This document shows, piece after piece, positions 32,220 through 42,500 of a stretch of DNA of 64,000 bases; the first letter of the stretch is position 1, and each line of letters starts with the position of its first letter. The notes under the pieces are model-generated. The model saw only the letters and a list, made by a program, of their open reading frames with translations. It searched no databases and had not been told where the DNA came from. The stretch is from Rhodospirillaceae bacterium UBA1479 (lineage in GTDB: Bacteria; Pseudomonadota; Alphaproteobacteria; Rhodospirillales; Casp-alpha2), in NCBI GenBank assembly GCA_002325375.1, contig DCRZ01000002.1:971089-1035088 (forward strand), read 5' to 3'. The position numbers and the translations under genes were made by a program.

Positions 32220-33335
32220 TTATTTCCCTGCGGCCGCTTGGGCGATGAATTTGAACAGATCGCCCAAGGGCAGGATCGCGTGGCAGTCCCCGGCGGCCGC
32301 CACCGCCCCCGGCATGCCCCAGACGATGCTGCTGTCCTTGTCCTGCACGGCGACGGTGCCGCCGCCGTCGGCGACGGTCTTGGCCCCCACCTTGCCATCC
32401 GACCCCATACCGGTCAGCACGACGAACAGGATGTTTTCCGCGCCATAGGCCTCGATCAGGCCGCGCATCATGGGCTCGGCCGAAGGTTTGCAGAAATTTT
32501 CCTCAGGCCCGTCGTCGATCTTGATTTTCACCCCGCCGGCGTTTCGTGTCGGGATCATGTGGAACCCGCCGGGCGCAATATAGACCTGCCCGTTCTTGAC
32601 CGGATCACCGTCCTTGCCTTCGGCGCAGGGCCACCCCGTGCGCCGGGTGATGTGTTCGGCAAGCGCGGTCGTGAACCCGGGGGGCATGTGTTGAGTCACG
32701 AAGATCGGCTGAGTCACGTCACGGGGCAGGTCCTTGAACAGGGCAAAAAGCGCCTGCGGGCCGCCGGTCGAACTGGCGACGGCGATGGCTTTCGGGACAT
32801 GGGGGCGACGTTGGCGAACCTCCCCGGAGGGTTGGTGTTCGAACCGATGGACGGCCGGCGGCGGGGCGATCACGCGGGTGCCCTTGTCGCGGCGTGCCCG
32901 GCCCAGGCCCAGGGCCAGCTCGGCGATCTGGCGGGTGAACTCGGGCTCTGCAATGTGCGGCGTGTGGCGGGACGGTGCCTGCACGAATTCGGCGGCGCCG
33001 GCGACCAGGCCCGCCATGGCGTTCTTCACGTTGGCGAAGGTCAGGGTCGCGACCAGCACGACCTGGGCGTCGTGATCGACCTTCAACAGACGCGACAGAT
33101 CGGTCGCCAACTTGACCTTGGCGTCGCCGATGTCGATGAAGATCACATCGATGGGTTGCCGGCGCAGATGACTGACGGCGTCGATGCCGTCCGTCGCCTC
33201 GGCGGCAACGTCGATTCCGTCCAGGCCACGCAGCACCGTCTTGACGGGCGCCGCGACAACGTCCGATGTGCCGACGACCATGGCCTGAATCGTGCCGGAG
33301 GGGGCGCCTGAAGTGCTGGTGATGCTGTCCGCCAT
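32220..33335 (-). CDS. cheB: CheB-type chemotaxis methylesterase with degenerate receiver
   Basis: 371 aa from the ATG at 33335 (an in-frame ATG at 33371 is possible). The C-terminal catalytic domain keeps the Ser (VASSTGGP), His (TQHMPPGF) and Asp (LTGMGSDG) triad. The N-terminal receiver is unusual: the phospho-acceptor region reads FIDIGDAKVK, and the switch Lys motif is replaced by VQAPS. It removes methyl esters or deamidates receptors in classic systems. No other che genes are adjacent, and it heads a kinase-enolase operon, an odd context. Confidence 0.82.
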   Translation of the reverse strand: MADSITSTSGAPSGTIQAMVVGTSDVVAAPVKTVLRGLDGIDVAAEATDGIDAVSHLRRQPIDVIFIDIGDAKVKLATDLSRLLKVDHDAQVVLVATLTFANVKNAMAGLVAGAAEFVQAPSRHTPHIAEPEFTRQIAELALGLGRARRDKGTRVIAPPPAVHRFEHQPSGEVRQRRPHVPKAIAVASSTGGPQALFALFKDLPRDVTQPIFVTQHMPPGFTTALAEHITRRTGWPCAEGKDGDPVKNGQVYIAPGGFHMIPTRNAGGVKIKIDDGPEENFCKPSAEPMMRGLIEAYGAENILFVVLTGMGSDGKVGAKTVADGGGTVAVQDKDSSIVWGMPGAVAAAGDCHAILPLGDLFKFIAQAAAGK

Positions 33336-33436
33336 TGCGGCTATGCTCGTTTCCTCGTTTTTTCCGACCATAGTCGCTGGACTTGGGCGAGACAATGGCG
33401 TGCGGCGGCCAAACCGTGCCTCCCCTGCGGGTGGTG

Positions 33437-33525
33437 ATTGACCGGAGCCGGGCAACGGGCGTATACCCGCCGTGGGCCAGGTCCCCCCAACGGGATCGGA
33501 CCCTTCTGGAAGCGAAGGGAGTAAA
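33437..33525 (+). ncRNA. serC leader-like structured RNA
   Basis: Upstream of serC lies a hairpin CGGG/CCCG (33456-33469), a GCCGTGGGCC segment, and a final stem CCCTTC (33501-33506) with GAAGGG (33514-33519) that covers the GAAGGGAG ribosome site. This matches the description of the alphaproteobacterial serC leader, whose last stem overlaps the serC ribosome site. Its ligand, if any, is unknown. The assignment rests on position and structure; no covariance search was done. Confidence 0.65.
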
Positions 33526-33530
33526 ATTCG

Positions 33531-34712
33531 ATGCCAGTTCCTCAGAAGCCGAGCACCCGCCCGGCCAATCCGTGCTTTTCGTCCGGCCCTTGCGCCAAGC
33601 GCCCCGGATGGACCGTAGATGTCCTCAAAGACGCCTTTCTCGGCCGTTCCCACCGCCATGCCACGGGCAAGGCGAAGCTGAACGAGGTCATCACCCGATC
33701 CCGCAAAATCCTGGGCATTCCCGACGACTACTATGTCGGCATCCTGCCCGGTTCCGACACCGGCGCCTTCGAGGCCGCCATGTGGAACCTGTTGGGCGAA
33801 CGCGGCGTCGATATCCTGTCCTGGGAAAACTTCGGCAACGAATGGACCAAGGACGGCGTCCAGGAATTGAAGCTGGACAACCTGCGCACGTTCACCGCCC
33901 CCTTCGGCGAACTGCCGGATTTGTCCCAGATCGATTTCAACAACGATGTGGTGTTCACCTGGAACGGGACCTCGTCGGGCGTCATGGTGCCCGATCGCGG
34001 GGCCTGGATTCCCGCTGACCGCGCGGGCCTGACCCTGTGCGACGCGACGTCCTGCATCTTCGGCGTCGATCTGCCGTGGGACAAGCTCGATGCCGTGTCC
34101 TGGTCCTGGCAGAAGGTCATGGGCGGCGAGGCCGCGCACGGCATGATCGCGCTCAGCCCGCGCGCGGTGGAGCGGCTTAACACCTTCCATCCGGATCGCG
34201 CCATTCCGAAGGTCTTCCGCATGAAGAAGAACGGCAAGATCAATCCCGAGCCGTTCGAAGGGGCGACCCTCAACACGCCGTCGCTGCTGTGCGTCGAGGA
34301 TGCGCTCGACGGCCTGCGCTGGGCCGAGGATATCGGCGGTCTGCCGGTCCTCTTGGGCCGCGTGCAGTCGAACTTCGAAGCCCTCAGCCGTTGGGTCGAG
34401 CGCACGCCCTGGATCGACTTCCTGGCGACTGATCCCAAGGTGCGGTCGTGCACCTCGGTGACGCTGAAGATCGTCGATCCGGCCTTCAACGGCCTGAGCG
34501 AGGACGACCTGCGCAAGACGCTGCGCCGCATCCCCAAGATGTGCGAGGCCGAAGGGGCGGGGTACGACTTCTCCGAACATCGCGCGGCGCCGCCGGGCTT
34601 CCGCATCTGGTGCGGTGCCACGGTGGAGACCTCGGACCTGGAAGCCCTGTTTCCCTGGATCGAATGGTCATTCCACCAGATCCGCGCCGAGCTTGCCGGT
34701 GAAGCCGCCTAA
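33531..34712 (+). CDS. serC: Phosphoserine aminotransferase
   Basis: 393 aa. It transaminates 3-phosphohydroxypyruvate to phosphoserine using PLP. The N-terminus NPCFSSGPCAKRPGW and the PLP-lysine segment SWSWQKVMGGEAAHG are typical of the alphaproteobacterial SerC type. It lies directly before serA, 14 bases apart, in the usual serC-serA operon. A structured leader covering the ribosome site suggests post-transcriptional control. Confidence 0.96.
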   Translation: MPVPQKPSTRPANPCFSSGPCAKRPGWTVDVLKDAFLGRSHRHATGKAKLNEVITRSRKILGIPDDYYVGILPGSDTGAFEAAMWNLLGERGVDILSWENFGNEWTKDGVQELKLDNLRTFTAPFGELPDLSQIDFNNDVVFTWNGTSSGVMVPDRGAWIPADRAGLTLCDATSCIFGVDLPWDKLDAVSWSWQKVMGGEAAHGMIALSPRAVERLNTFHPDRAIPKVFRMKKNGKINPEPFEGATLNTPSLLCVEDALDGLRWAEDIGGLPVLLGRVQSNFEALSRWVERTPWIDFLATDPKVRSCTSVTLKIVDPAFNGLSEDDLRKTLRRIPKMCEAEGAGYDFSEHRAAPPGFRIWCGATVETSDLEALFPWIEWSFHQIRAELAGEAA

Positions 34713-34726
34713 GGGCGGAAACCGTC

Positions 34727-36301
34727 ATGCCAAGAGTGCTGATTTCCGACAAAATGTCGGGCCTTGCGGCGGAGGTCTTCCAACGCCGCGGGATCGAAGT
34801 GGACGTGAAAACGGGCCTCACGCCCGAGGACCTGTCCGCCATCATCGGGGACTATGACGGCTTGGCCGTGCGTTCTTCGACCAAGGTGCGCGGCCCGGTT
34901 ATCGAGGCCGCCAAAAACCTGAAGGTCATCGGCCGGGCCGGGATCGGCGTCGACAACGTCGATCTGAACGCGGCCACGGCCAAGGGCATCGTGGTGATGA
35001 ACACGCCGTTCGGCAATTCCATCACCACGGCGGAACACGCCATCGCCATGCTGATGGCCCTGGCCCGCGACATTCCCTTGGCCAATGCCTCGACCCATGC
35101 CGGGAAGTGGGAAAAATCCCGCTTCATGGGAGTCGAGATCACGGGCAAGGTGCTGGGCATCATCGGTTGCGGCAACATCGGATCGGTGGTCGCCGACCGG
35201 GCCCAGGGCCTGAAAATGCGGGTCATCGCCTTCGATCCCTACCTGGGCGAAGACCGGGCCACGGAACTGGGGGTCGAGAAGGTGACCCTCGACGAGCTTC
35301 TGGCCCGCGCCGATTTCATCAGCCTGCACACGCCGCTGATCGACGCCACGCGCCATATCATCGACGCAGAGGCGCTTGCCAAGACACGAAAGGGCGTGCG
35401 CCTGATCAATTGTGCCCGCGGCGGCCTGGTCGACGAGGCGGCGCTTAAGGCGGCGCTGGACAGCGGCCATGTGGCGGGGGCGGCGATCGACGTGTTCGAG
35501 GAAGAACCGGCGACGCAAAGCCCGCTGTTCGGCATGGACCAGGTGGTGGCCACGCCGCACCTGGGAGCGGCCACCACCGAAGCCCAGGAAAAGGTCGCCG
35601 TGCAGATCGCCGAACAGATGGCCGACTACCTGTTGGACGGTGCCGTCAGCAACGCGCTCAACATGCCGTCGGTGACGGCGGAGGAGGCACCCCGCCTGAA
35701 ACCCTACATGACCCTGGCTCAGCAGCTTGGCAGTTTTGCCGGGCAGGCGACGCGCTCGGCCATCCGCGAGGTCACGATTTCCTATGAAGGGGTGTGCGGC
35801 GAGCTGAACTGCAAGCCGCTGACCGCCGTGGTTCTGCAGGGGCTTCTGGGGCCGTCCATGGAAGGCATCAACATGGTCAACGCGCCGACCATCGCCAAGG
35901 ACCGCGACATCCACGTGCGCGAGGTGCGGACCGACGACGCGGGGGCTTTCCATTCGCGCATCGAGGTGACGGTGACGACGGAAAACCAGACCCGGTCGCT
36001 GGCCGGCACCCTGTTCCACGACCGCCCGCGCCTGGTCGAGATCAAGGGCATCCCCATCGACGCGACCTTGGGCAGGAACATGCTTTACATCACCAACTAC
36101 GACAAACCGGGCCTGATCGGGGCGTTGGGGTCGTTGCTGGGCGATGCCGGCATCAACATCGCGACCTTCAACCTGGGCCGCGCCCAGGCCGGCGGCGACG
36201 CCATCGCGTTATTGGAAGTGGACGAGGCCCCGCCGCCTGCGGTTCTGGCCAAAATCCAGGGGCTGGAACATGTCATCCTGGCCCAGGCCATGAAGTTCTG
36301 A
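34727..36301 (+). CDS. serA: D-3-phosphoglycerate dehydrogenase
   Basis: 524 aa, the long form. The NAD-binding GIIGCGNIGS and the catalytic Arg (NCARGGLVDE), Glu (FEEEPA) and His (TPHLGAAT) are present. An intervening ASB domain (about 320-440) and a C-terminal ACT domain (about 450-524, NYDKPGLIGALGSLLGDAGI) indicate feedback by serine or another effector. It makes 3-phosphohydroxypyruvate, the first step of serine and then glycine synthesis. Confidence 0.97.
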   Translation: MPRVLISDKMSGLAAEVFQRRGIEVDVKTGLTPEDLSAIIGDYDGLAVRSSTKVRGPVIEAAKNLKVIGRAGIGVDNVDLNAATAKGIVVMNTPFGNSITTAEHAIAMLMALARDIPLANASTHAGKWEKSRFMGVEITGKVLGIIGCGNIGSVVADRAQGLKMRVIAFDPYLGEDRATELGVEKVTLDELLARADFISLHTPLIDATRHIIDAEALAKTRKGVRLINCARGGLVDEAALKAALDSGHVAGAAIDVFEEEPATQSPLFGMDQVVATPHLGAATTEAQEKVAVQIAEQMADYLLDGAVSNALNMPSVTAEEAPRLKPYMTLAQQLGSFAGQATRSAIREVTISYEGVCGELNCKPLTAVVLQGLLGPSMEGINMVNAPTIAKDRDIHVREVRTDDAGAFHSRIEVTVTTENQTRSLAGTLFHDRPRLVEIKGIPIDATLGRNMLYITNYDKPGLIGALGSLLGDAGINIATFNLGRAQAGGDAIALLEVDEAPPPAVLAKIQGLEHVILAQAMKF

Positions 36302-36421
36302 TCGGGTCGGCGTAATCCGCCCTTTGTCATTCAGGCTTAATGTTCGAACGATATCCTCTGTTCCGTAAGCTGGCCGGGACGCTTGCGTTGCGCTTTGCCT
36401 GCTCCGGTTCGAGGGGAAGAA

Positions 36422-37207
36422 ATGCTCCGATTCTGCAGTGCTGTCGTTGCGACGCTGCTGTTCGCCCTACCGGGGCGGGCGGACACCATTCATCTGGTTT
36501 ATGAGCCCGTCGAAAACCCGCCGCGCTATTACGGCACCACGGCCAAGGTTCCGAAAGACAGGCCCGGGGTCACCATCGAGGTTTTCCGCGAGGCCGCGCG
36601 CCGCCTGAATGTTTCGCTCGATTTCGAACGTGTGCCCTGGAACAGGGGCCTGTTCATGGTCGAAACAGGCGAAGTCGATGGTATTTTTCACGCCAGCTAC
36701 CATCCGGAAAGGGCAGAATTCGGCGTTTATCCGACGCTTGCCGACGGCAAGACGCCGGATGAGTCCCGGGCCGTCTTCTTTCAGTCCTATTCCTTTTATG
36801 CCCGCCGCGAGGCCGGTGTGTCCTTTGATGGGCGTAGGCTGCGCGGTACGCAAGGCCGCGCGGTGGCGGTGACGCGGGGATATTCGATCACCAGCGAACT
36901 TAAAGCCCTTGGTATTCCTTTTGAGGAAGAACGCACGCAAACATTGAATCTTGCGAAATTAGACAACGGACGCGTTGCGGCCTACGCGGAACTTGATAAC
37001 ATGATCGCGCCCTACTTGGCGGATAACGGCGGGCCATTCACTGGAATCGTCATGCTGCGGCCCGCGATTTCGGTGAAAGCCTACTACCTTCTGTTTTCCA
37101 AGTCCTTTCATAAGAACAACACAAAACTTGCTGATGCCTTCTGGAATGAAATCCGCGCCATCAACCGCTCGCCCCTTATCGGCGAGATCATTGGGAAATA
37201 CCGCTAG
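36422..37207 (+). CDS. Periplasmic solute-binding protein (family 3-like)
   Basis: 261 aa from the ATG at 36422. A signal peptide (LRFCSAVVATLLFALPGRAD) is followed by a bilobed binding fold: GVTIEVFREAARRLNVSLDF, WNRGLFMVETGEVDGIF and VAVTRGYSI. It resembles amino-acid-type binding proteins that act as sensors or transport components. No permease gene is near. The overlapping downstream histidine kinase suggests that it supplies ligand information to the kinase (inference). Confidence 0.85.
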   Translation: MLRFCSAVVATLLFALPGRADTIHLVYEPVENPPRYYGTTAKVPKDRPGVTIEVFREAARRLNVSLDFERVPWNRGLFMVETGEVDGIFHASYHPERAEFGVYPTLADGKTPDESRAVFFQSYSFYARREAGVSFDGRRLRGTQGRAVAVTRGYSITSELKALGIPFEEERTQTLNLAKLDNGRVAAYAELDNMIAPYLADNGGPFTGIVMLRPAISVKAYYLLFSKSFHKNNTKLADAFWNEIRAINRSPLIGEIIGKYR

Positions 37208-38732
37208 GGCCAGCGGCACGCCGAACGCAGGCAGCCGCACCCTTGCCGGTCGCTTGTTTTCATCCATCTTCTTGGCGTTTTTGGGTATCGGCCTTTTGAT
37301 CACAGCCATTTTGATCTGGGATGTCCTGCGCCGCGCGGACGAAGAGATCGACCGCGAAATCCGCATCGTCAAAAGCGCCTTCCATGATCCTATCGCGGAT
37401 CAGCTTTGGGCCTATGACGAGAAGGAACTGGGGGCGGTTCTGACCGCCCTGGTGCGACTGTCCGTGGCCCAGGGGGTGATTGTCGAGGATCCGTTCAGTG
37501 GCCGCCGCTTGGGAGCTCATGGCATTATCAGCAGCGGCGACGGCTCCGGCATGGCGGTTCACTCCTTCGATATCCACTACGTCGCCCAGGGCTCGGACAG
37601 GGGCCGGCATCTCGGGCATGTCAGCCTGTTGGTGCCGGCGAACTTGGCGCTCACCCGGTCGTGGCTGTCGATCATGCTGATTTTCACCGCGGCGATGGTG
37701 AAGCTTCTGTTGATCTGGATTTTGTTCAGCTATTTCGCCCAACGCCAATTGGTGCGACCGCTGTCCCGTCTGTCCGACGCGGTCGACCGCATTGACCCGG
37801 GTTTCAGGCCCTACTCGACCATCCAGGCGGTGGGGCCTGGTGATGGCGAGCTCAAGCATCTGCAGGATGCCTTCAACCGCCTTCTCAACCGTTTGGAATC
37901 GGCCCATGCGGAACGCGCCGCCTACGAGGAGGAATTGATCGGCGCGCGCGCGCAGCTTGAAGACGCCGTGGCTGAGCGAACCCGGCAGTTGGACGGGGCA
38001 CGCCGCCGCGCCGAAGAGGCCAGCGTCGCCAAGTCGCGTTTTCTTGCCATGATGAGCCACGAATTGCGCACGCCGTTGAATTCGATCCTGGGATTCTCGC
38101 AATTCATGGTCGATGAGATCATGGGCCGTATGGGGAATGCCCAATATCTGGAATACGCCGGTGACATTCAACATTCGGCACGCCACCTGTTGGATGTCAT
38201 CAACGATATCCTGGACATCTCCAAGGTCGAGGCCGGCGAAGCGAAACTGGAAGAAGAGGATTTGGATCTGCGCGACCTGGCCGCCGCGGTGCGGCGCCTG
38301 ATGTCGCCGCGCATCAGCGCGAAAAGCCAGGTCCTGTCCATCAATATTCCCGACAACATGCCCAAACTGCGGGCCGACGGTCGCGTGATCCGCCAGGTTC
38401 TGGTGAACCTGTTTTCCAACGCCAACAAATTCACGCCCGAAGGCGGTGCCCTGACGATGTCGACCGGCGTCGATTACCGGGGCGGCATCCGGATCGAGGT
38501 CTCCGATACCGGCATCGGTATCGCCGCCGAGGACGTGCCCTTGGTCCTTGAAGCGTTCGGTCAAGTCCGCACCAGCCATACCGTGACCCATGAGGGCACG
38601 GGGCTGGGCCTGACCCTGTCCAAGCAACTTGTCGAATTGCACGGCGGCGACCTTGCCATTCAAAGCGAGGTTGGTAAGGGAACGACGGTGATCCTGCGGT
38701 TCCCGGCGGATCGGACCATCGGGGCCGTCTGA
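37191..38732 (+). CDS. Membrane sensor histidine kinase
   Basis: 513 aa if it starts at TTG 37191, which overlaps the binding-protein gene by 17 bases. In-frame ATGs at 37128 and 37146 would give larger overlaps. Layout: TM1 (LFSSIFLAFLGIGLLITAIL), a sensor region of about 120 aa, TM2 (SIMLIFTAAMVKLLLIWILF), HAMP (LVRPLSRLSDAVDRI), a coiled coil, HisKA (MMSHELRTPLNS) and a HATPase domain (NLFSNANKF, DTGIGI, GTGLGL). There is no receiver domain and no response regulator next to it. Confidence 0.9.
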   Translation: MGNTARASGTPNAGSRTLAGRLFSSIFLAFLGIGLLITAILIWDVLRRADEEIDREIRIVKSAFHDPIADQLWAYDEKELGAVLTALVRLSVAQGVIVEDPFSGRRLGAHGIISSGDGSGMAVHSFDIHYVAQGSDRGRHLGHVSLLVPANLALTRSWLSIMLIFTAAMVKLLLIWILFSYFAQRQLVRPLSRLSDAVDRIDPGFRPYSTIQAVGPGDGELKHLQDAFNRLLNRLESAHAERAAYEEELIGARAQLEDAVAERTRQLDGARRRAEEASVAKSRFLAMMSHELRTPLNSILGFSQFMVDEIMGRMGNAQYLEYAGDIQHSARHLLDVINDILDISKVEAGEAKLEEEDLDLRDLAAAVRRLMSPRISAKSQVLSINIPDNMPKLRADGRVIRQVLVNLFSNANKFTPEGGALTMSTGVDYRGGIRIEVSDTGIGIAAEDVPLVLEAFGQVRTSHTVTHEGTGLGLTLSKQLVELHGGDLAIQSEVGKGTTVILRFPADRTIGAV

Positions 38733-38786
38733 TACCCCGTATCTTCGTGTATGGCACGTACCTTGCGTTATTGGTTCTGAATTGGA

Positions 38787-38805
38787 CGTCATTGTCAAAA
38801 TGACG
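38787..38805. promoter_or_regulatory. Inverted repeat before a small coiled-coil gene
   Basis: CGTCATT and AATGACG form a perfect 7-bp inverted repeat with a 5-base loop, 35 bases upstream of the ATG at 38841. It may be an operator or an RNA hairpin. Confidence 0.35.
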
Positions 38806-38840
38806 CCGTCGAGCCGAAATGAGCGACGCCGGAGCCGAAC

Positions 38841-39026
38841 ATGGATCGAGAAATCAGCACCCTGCACCAAAGAATCAGCCGTCTGGTGGCCGAAGCAGAG
38901 AAAACAGCCGAGGAAGAACAGGGGAAAATCGACCTCGACAATATTACCGAGGCGAAATGGCGTCAGCTTGCGTCGCGAATTGACATTCGCGTCAAGGGGG
39001 TGGCGGACCATTGCGTTCCGGCGTGA
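38841..39026 (+). CDS. Small coiled-coil protein, 61 aa
   Basis: It reads MDREISTLHQRISRLVAEAE and continues hydrophilic with heptad-like spacing in the first half. A GGAG-like site precedes the ATG. There is no known domain. It lies between two sensor kinases, and its N-terminus resembles that of the next small frame (EISTLHQRISRLV against EINDLQKQIKTLL). It may be a chance frame, but the shared pattern favours a real gene. Confidence 0.5.
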   Translation: MDREISTLHQRISRLVAEAEKTAEEEQGKIDLDNITEAKWRQLASRIDIRVKGVADHCVPA

Positions 39027-39156
39027 TGTGACCTACCTGCCGTTACGGCCAGCCTGTCCCATACCGATGCCCCAATTCTGCATATTTACGTGTGATGTTC
39101 CGTAGACCTGCGATGATCTGCAACAGGTCGCAATGAAATTTTGAGAGGTGGCGGCT

Positions 39157-39348
39157 TTGAATAATGAAATCAACGATCTGCAGAAGCAGATCAAGACACT
39201 GTTGACTGAAAAAGTCGGCGGCAACGGCAACGATCCGAACAGGGCCAGCCCGTCCCGCATGCCGGCTTCGGAACGCAAGATGCTGGAAAAGGCACGGCAG
39301 GCCTGTGGTCCCCATGCCGGCAACGAATGGCGCAAGGCGGCCGTCTGA
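39157..39348 (+). CDS. Small coiled-coil protein, 63 aa
   Basis: It has a TTG start at 39157 with a GAGAGG ribosome site eight bases upstream; GTG at 39148 is the alternative. The first 15 residues form a coiled coil (NNEINDLQKQIKTLLTEK); the rest is basic with ASERKMLEKARQACG. No family is recognised. It may be related to the 61-aa frame just before it, and both precede the hybrid kinase. Confidence 0.45.
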   Translation: MNNEINDLQKQIKTLLTEKVGGNGNDPNRASPSRMPASERKMLEKARQACGPHAGNEWRKAAV

Positions 39349-39552
39349 GCCCGCCGAGATTTCCATAACAATTTTCCGCTGTATCTGAAGTGTCTTGCCG
39401 GCACCTGGGGTGGTCATTATTGGGTTTGGTGATTGCCCCGTTGCATGATGGTGACATCGGGAGATACCTTAGGTCAGCATATGGAAAGGCTTTGGCGTGC
39501 AAGGTCTTTCCGGATTTCCTGTGTGGGGGGAACCACTAAGGGATCAAGCCAT

Positions 39553-42500
39553 ATGGCTGCCGGTCGTGCCATCCGCCCTTCTACTGTTGCCTTGTTGGGT
39601 ATCGCCCTGACAGTGGCGGTGGCGGCGTCTGTGGGGGCGTATCAGTATGTCCGCAACAAGAACGATTCTCGCGAGCAGTTTTTGGCGCTTACGCGGGAGT
39701 TTACGACGCTCGTCGAGGAACGCTTTCAGCTGTACCAATACGGCCTTCGCGGGACGCGCGGCGCGATCATCGCCGGCGGCCGGATAAACATCCCCCGAAA
39801 CACCTTCAAGGAATACTTCTCGTCGCGTGAGCGCTTCCAGGAGTTTCCCGGCGCCCGTGGTTTCGGGTTCATCATCAAATTACCGAACGAGCTAACGGAC
39901 CGGTTCGTTGCAGCAGCACGCGCGGACGACTTTCCATCCTTCAATTTGCGCGAACTTGCCCCGAACGCGGGTGAGCGTTTCATCATCAAGTACATCTATC
40001 CGCTCGAAGGGAACGAAGGAGCGACGGGCCTTGATATTGCGTCGGAAAGCAACCGGCGCACCGCCGCGCTGAATGCGGCGCGAAGCGGTGAAACCCGGTT
40101 GACGGCACCGATCACGCTGGTACAGGCATCGGGTGAGACGAACCACGGGTTTCTCATCCTCATGCCGATCTACTGGCGGGCGGATGTGCCGGACGATCCG
40201 GAAGAACGTGTGAAGCAAACTGTCGGGTGGAGCTATTCGCCCCTTGTCGTCAGCGAAGTTCTGAAGGATCTGGGCGCGCGCCGGGAAGAAATTTCATTTT
40301 CAATTACAGACATCAGTGACGAGATCCAATTCTACCGTTCGCCGGGATTCGATCCCAAGATCGAGACGATCGTCGGTGAAGTGGTGGAGGTATTCGGACG
40401 CCGTTGGCGCCTAAACTTTCATCCCCGCCCCGCATTCGCCAAGAAGCAGGCAGGGATAACCCCGGGCGTTCTTAGTCTAACCCTGGCCTTGTTGGGAATT
40501 CTTGGAACCGCGACCGCGTACAATTTCTCGCGAAACCGGGCGCAAGCCATGCTGGCCCGGCAGGAAGAAGAGGAACTGGCCTACAAGATCATCGACGCGA
40601 CGCCCCAGGCGTTGCTTGTCATCGACCAGGCCGGGATCATCATCCGCGCGAATGCCTATTGCGAACGTGTTTTCGGCTGGTCCATGCCGGACCTTCTTGG
40701 AAAACCCGTTGACGATCTGGTGCCGCCCGGCGTGCGGGATGCGCACAAGAATTTGCGTGAAAACTACGATTATAAGCCACGCGATATGGGCAGCCGCCAG
40801 GATTTGGAGGCGGTGAGGGCCGATGGCACGCGCTTTCCCATTACCGCGCGCCTCGCCCCTCTGTCGATCGGCGACAGGAAGCTAGTCGTGGCGGGCGTCA
40901 CCGACATCTCGGCGCAGCGCGAAGCGGTCAAGGTGATGGCGGCCAGCGAACAACGCTGGCAGGAAATGGCCAACTCCCTGCCGCAGCTTGTCTGGACCTG
41001 CGACGCCGACGGCGTCTGCGACTTTCTCAGCCAGCAATGGGCCGATTATACCGGCGCGCCGACGGCACCGCTGTTGGGCGCCGGCTGGCTGGAAGTGGTC
41101 CATCCCGACGACCATGAACCCTTGATGGCTGTTTGGCGGAAATCGGTTGAAACCAAGGTGCCGTTCTCATGCGAATTCCGCATCAGGGGGCATGACGGAG
41201 CCTACCGGCTGTTTTTCTCCCGCGCGGATGCGGTCGTGGACGAGGACGGAAACGTCCTGCGGTGGATCGGCTCCAACACCGATATCGAGGATCGGCACCA
41301 GGCGGAATTACAGGTTCGCGCCCTGTTGCAAGACATGGAAGACCGTGTCGCCACACGCACGGCAGAGCTGAATACCGCCTTGCGCGATCTGAGGAACGTG
41401 TTGGACAGCGTGCCGTCGATGATCGCCTACTGGGATCGCAATCAACGCAACCGCTTTGCCAACAAGGCCTATGAGGAATGGTTCGGTGTAACCCCCGAAT
41501 GGCTGCAGGGACGCCTGATGACCGAACTGGTGAACAAGGATACCTATCAGGAAAGCCTGCCCCATATCGAAGGCGCGTTGAGGGGGGAGCCCCAGTCCTT
41601 CGAACGAGAACTCACCGATATCCACGGGACGGTGCGTTCCTTGCAGGTGCACTACCTGCCGGATGAAACCGATGGAGAGGTTTTAGGGTTCTATGTCGTC
41701 GGCTTCGATGTGACAGTGATCAAGGCATCGGAAGTTGCGCAGAAGCAGGCGCGGGAGGCCGCCGAGGCGGCGACCCGCGCGAAATCCGCATTCCTGACCT
41801 CGATGAGTCATGAACTGCGCACACCGATGAACTCCATCCTGGGGTTCACCGACATTCTGATTTCGCAGCATTTTGGTGTGCTCAACGACAAGCAGCTTGA
41901 ACATGCGAGCCTGATCAAAAGAAGCGGTCAGCACCTCTTGAACCTGATGGACAGCGTGCTGGAGTTGAGCAAGATCGAAGCCGGCCGCATCACGATTTCG
42001 ATTGAGCCCGTCAACGTTGTCGCAATCGTGAAATCCGTCATGGCCACCCTTGAGCCCTTGGCCGCGAAATTCGGGGTTGAAATGCGCGCGCCGAGCCTGG
42101 GCAAGGACAACAATTTCGTGACGGCGGACGTGACGCGTCTGACGCAGGTTCTGATCAACCTTGGGTCCAACGCCATCAAGTACAATCGCGCGGGCGGTTG
42201 GGTGGAGTTTGCCTGCGAGGCGGTTTCTCAGGAAACGACGCGCATCACCGTATCCGATAGCGGCCGCGGTATTCCGGCTGATCAGCAAAGCGGCGCTTTC
42301 CAGCCGTTCAACCGCCTTGGCGCCGAACAGGGTAAGATTGAAGGCAGCGGCATCGGCCTGGCCTTGGTCAGGAACTATGTCGAGCTCATGGGCGGGGGCA
42401 TTGATTTCGAAAGCGTCGAGGGCCAGGGGAGCCGATTCTGGGTCGATCTGCATTCGGCGGATGTCGGTGATGTCGTCGATCACCAGGAGGAAATCGACGT

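Noticed and set aside
33336..34580. Minus-strand upstream extension of the cheB frame
   Set aside because: It runs antisense through serC; the CheB domain starts near 33335 and nothing upstream resembles a protein domain.
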